Source of the DNA: Sphingomonas profundi
GTDB lineage: Bacteria; Pseudomonadota; Alphaproteobacteria; Sphingomonadales; Sphingomonadaceae
Direction of reading: 5' to 3'
Length of the DNA stretch: 64,000 nt
NCBI RefSeq assembly: GCF_009739515.1
Contig: NZ_CP046535.1
Location: 3,457,501-3,521,500 of the forward strand
Shown here piece by piece: positions 62,371-64,000 of this stretch. The notes under the pieces are model-generated. The model was given only the letters and a program-made list of their open reading frames with translations. It did not search any database and was not told the DNA's origin. Made by a program: the position numbers and the translations under genes. Each line of letters starts with the position of its first letter. The stretch's first letter is position 1.

Positions 62371-63441
62371 TCAGCGCGCCCCCGCCCGCTCGGCCTGCTC
62401 CCAGGCCAGCCGGGCGAGCGCCGGGAAGGCATCGGCGCGCAGCTTGGCCTCGGCATTGGCGGCGGTGCCGCGCAGGTAGCGGCCCTTGATGCCGTGGATG
62501 ATCGCGGCGAAGCGGAAGAAGTTGAACGCCATGTAGAAATCGTAGCCGGGCACGGAGTCGCGGCCCGTCCGCCGGCAGTAGGCGGCCAGATACGCCTCCT
62601 CGCTCGGGATGTTCAGCGCCGTAAGATCGGCCCCGGCGAGGCCCGGCACCACCAGCGGCGGCATCCGGTACATCATCGCATGATAGGCGAAGTCGGCCAG
62701 CGGATGGCCGAGGGTGGAGAGCTCCCAGTCCAGCACCGCCAGCACGCGCGGCTCGGTGGGGTGGAAGATCATGTTGTCGGCGCGGAAATCGCCGTGGACG
62801 ATGCTCGTCTCGTCGCCCGGCGGCACGTTCGCCGGCAGCCACTCGACCAGCCGATCCATGTACGGATCGCGCCCGGCCTCGTCGTCGGCCACATACTGCT
62901 TGGACCAGGTGCCGATCTGGCGCTCGATATAATTGCCCGTGCGGCCGTAGTCGCCGAGGCCGACCGCCTGATAGTCGATGCCGTGCAGGTGGGCGATCGT
63001 GGCGTTCATCGCGTCGAAATAGGCCGGTCGCTCGTCCCGGCTCACGTCGGGGAAGGTCGCGTCCCACATGATGCGGCCCTCCACCATGTCCATGACGAAG
63101 AACCAGGTGCCGATCACCTCGTCGTCGGTGCACAGGCCGTGGACGTGGGCGACGGGCAGGCCGCCCTGCTCCACGCCGCGCAGCACCCTGGCCTCGCGGT
63201 CCACCGCATGGGCGCCCTTCAGCAGCTGGCCCGGCGGCTTGCGCCGCAGCACATAATCGTGGCCCGGCGTGCGCAGCTTGTAGGTGGGGTTCGATTGCCC
63301 GCCCTTGAACTGCTCCACCGTCAGCGGCCCGGCATAGCCGGCGACGTTCCGCTCCATCCACCCCGCCAGCGCCGCCTCGTCGAAGCGGTGCTGGTCGCGC
63401 ACGGCGGTGGTGCCGGTCTGGCTCTCGGTATCGAAGCTCAA
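62371..63441 (-). CDS. Aminoglycoside-phosphotransferase-fold kinase (ACAD10/11-like partner)
   Basis: The 356-residue protein has GGQSNPTYKL and VLRRKPPG (nucleotide-binding Lys), the catalytic loop IVHGDFRADNMIFH and metal-binding LDWELSTLGHPLAD. It belongs to the APH-like group often encoded next to acyl-CoA dehydrogenases, and in animals fused to them (ACAD10/11), where it phosphorylates 4-hydroxyacyl-CoA. The TTG start at 63441 overlaps the stop of the dehydrogenase (TTGA), supporting a joint role. Confidence 0.85.
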   Translation of the reverse strand: MSFDTESQTGTTAVRDQHRFDEAALAGWMERNVAGYAGPLTVEQFKGGQSNPTYKLRTPGHDYVLRRKPPGQLLKGAHAVDREARVLRGVEQGGLPVAHVHGLCTDDEVIGTWFFVMDMVEGRIMWDATFPDVSRDERPAYFDAMNATIAHLHGIDYQAVGLGDYGRTGNYIERQIGTWSKQYVADDEAGRDPYMDRLVEWLPANVPPGDETSIVHGDFRADNMIFHPTEPRVLAVLDWELSTLGHPLADFAYHAMMYRMPPLVVPGLAGADLTALNIPSEEAYLAAYCRRTGRDSVPGYDFYMAFNFFRFAAIIHGIKGRYLRGTAANAEAKLRADAFPALARLAWEQAERAGAR

Positions 63442-64000
63442 GCGGGCTTCTCCGCGAGGAAATCGCGCTTCACCTTCTTGGCGAGCGACCATTTGTGCAC
63501 CTCGGTCGGCCCGTCATAGATGCGGAAGGCGCGGATCTCGCGGTAGAAGGCCTCCACCGGCGTGTCGCGCGTCACGCCGGTGCCGCCCATAACCTGCACG
63601 CAGCGATCCGCCACGCGGGAGAGCGCCTCGGACACCGCCACCTTCGCCATCGAGCTCTCGGTCGTGCCGAGCGCGCCCGTGTCGAGCACGTCGGCGCACC
63701 AGTCGATCATCAGCTCGGCCTGCTTCAGGTCGATCAGATTCTCGGCGAGCATGAAGCCGACGCCCTCATGATCCACCAGCAGCTTGCCGAACGCCTTGCG
63801 GCGGCAGGCATAAGCGGTGGCCTCCTCGTGCGCCCGCGTCGCCACGCCGTGCCAGCGCATGCAGTGGGAAAGGCGCGCGGGGGAGAGGCGGATCTGGGCA
63901 TATTTGAAGCCCTCGCCCGACTGGCCGAGCATCTGGTCGGCCGGCACGCGCAGGTCGACCAGGTCCAGCTCGGCGTGGCCGCCGGTCATCCCGTCGTCGA
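63438..64000 (-). CDS. Acyl-CoA dehydrogenase, C-terminal part (cut by right edge)
   Basis: The visible 187 or so residues are the C-terminal helical domain of an acyl-CoA dehydrogenase: VPADQMLGQSGEGFKYAQIRL, LSHCMRWHGVATRAHEEATAYACRRKAFGKLL, QVMGGTGVTRDTPVEAFYREIRAFRIYDGPTEVHKWSLAKK. The upstream part lies outside the window. It is translationally coupled to the APH-fold kinase. The pair would process 4-hydroxy- or branched acyl-CoA; electrons would go via ETF to the oxidoreductase at 2134. Confidence 0.9.
   Translation of the reverse strand, partial: DDGMTGGHAELDLVDLRVPADQMLGQSGEGFKYAQIRLSPARLSHCMRWHGVATRAHEEATAYACRRKAFGKLLVDHEGVGFMLAENLIDLKQAELMIDWCADVLDTGALGTTESSMAKVAVSEALSRVADRCVQVMGGTGVTRDTPVEAFYREIRAFRIYDGPTEVHKWSLAKKVKRDFLAEKPA

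Overview
The window is high-GC DNA (around 70% by eye) with dense genes, short gaps and frequent start/stop overlaps. It looks like the chromosome of a Sphingomonas-type alphaproteobacterium (Sphingomonadaceae). Supporting signs are TonB-dependent receptors with the IVVTG-type N-terminal signature, a NepR-type anti-sigma factor, alphaproteobacterial LexA boxes (GTTC-N7-GTTC), and the family-level look of dnaE, glnE, erpA and the ETF dehydrogenase. No rRNA, tRNA, CRISPR array or complete insertion sequence was recognised.

Layout. 1-7.7 kb: ispE (cut by the left edge), a secreted TPR protein, ETF-ubiquinone oxidoreductase, a divergent uracil-DNA-glycosylase-like protein coupled to a lytic transglycosylase, moaB and a membrane-anchored retropepsin. 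7.7-9.8 kb: an SOS-controlled PA0069-type radical SAM gene whose 5' end is present twice; between the copies lies a short segment with terminal inverted repeats and a two-helix membrane protein gene. 9.8-23.6 kb: housekeeping genes (dnaE, xth, erpA, M23 endopeptidase, DUF455, bcp, glnE, orphan nepR-like, MBL hydrolase, class I fumarase, a small membrane protein). 23.9-31.2 kb: nrdA without nrdB, hmgA, an EthD-like protein, and a 1149-residue transporter/acyltransferase/AMP-ligase fusion. 31.3-39.3 kb: two TetR genes and a tripartite RND efflux operon with three matching operator palindromes. 39.3-51.9 kb: two TonB receptors, a candidate structured small RNA with an 18-codon ORF and an exceptionally complete Shine-Dalgarno, uvrB, a Sel1/2OG-Fe(II) oxygenase, a two-lobed retropepsin and a sulfotransferase-like protein. 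52-64 kb: acyl-CoA and quinone catabolism genes (four crotonases, a double-domain CoA transferase, quinone oxidoreductase, SDR, hydrolase, phosphotransferase, acyl-CoA dehydrogenase cut by the right edge) interrupted by a VapBC-type toxin-antitoxin pair.

The most unusual points are: (1) the radical SAM locus, where an incoming piece of DNA has supplied a new SOS box and 5' gene end and left the old, frameshifted 5' end behind; (2) the RNA unit at about 42.15-42.36 kb; (3) the retropepsin at 49.9 kb, which has two aspartic lobes joined by a linker that looks like a TonB-receptor signature and sits beside a TonB receptor gene; (4) the three-operator TetR/RND circuit. All functional calls come from reading motifs by eye; no database search was run.
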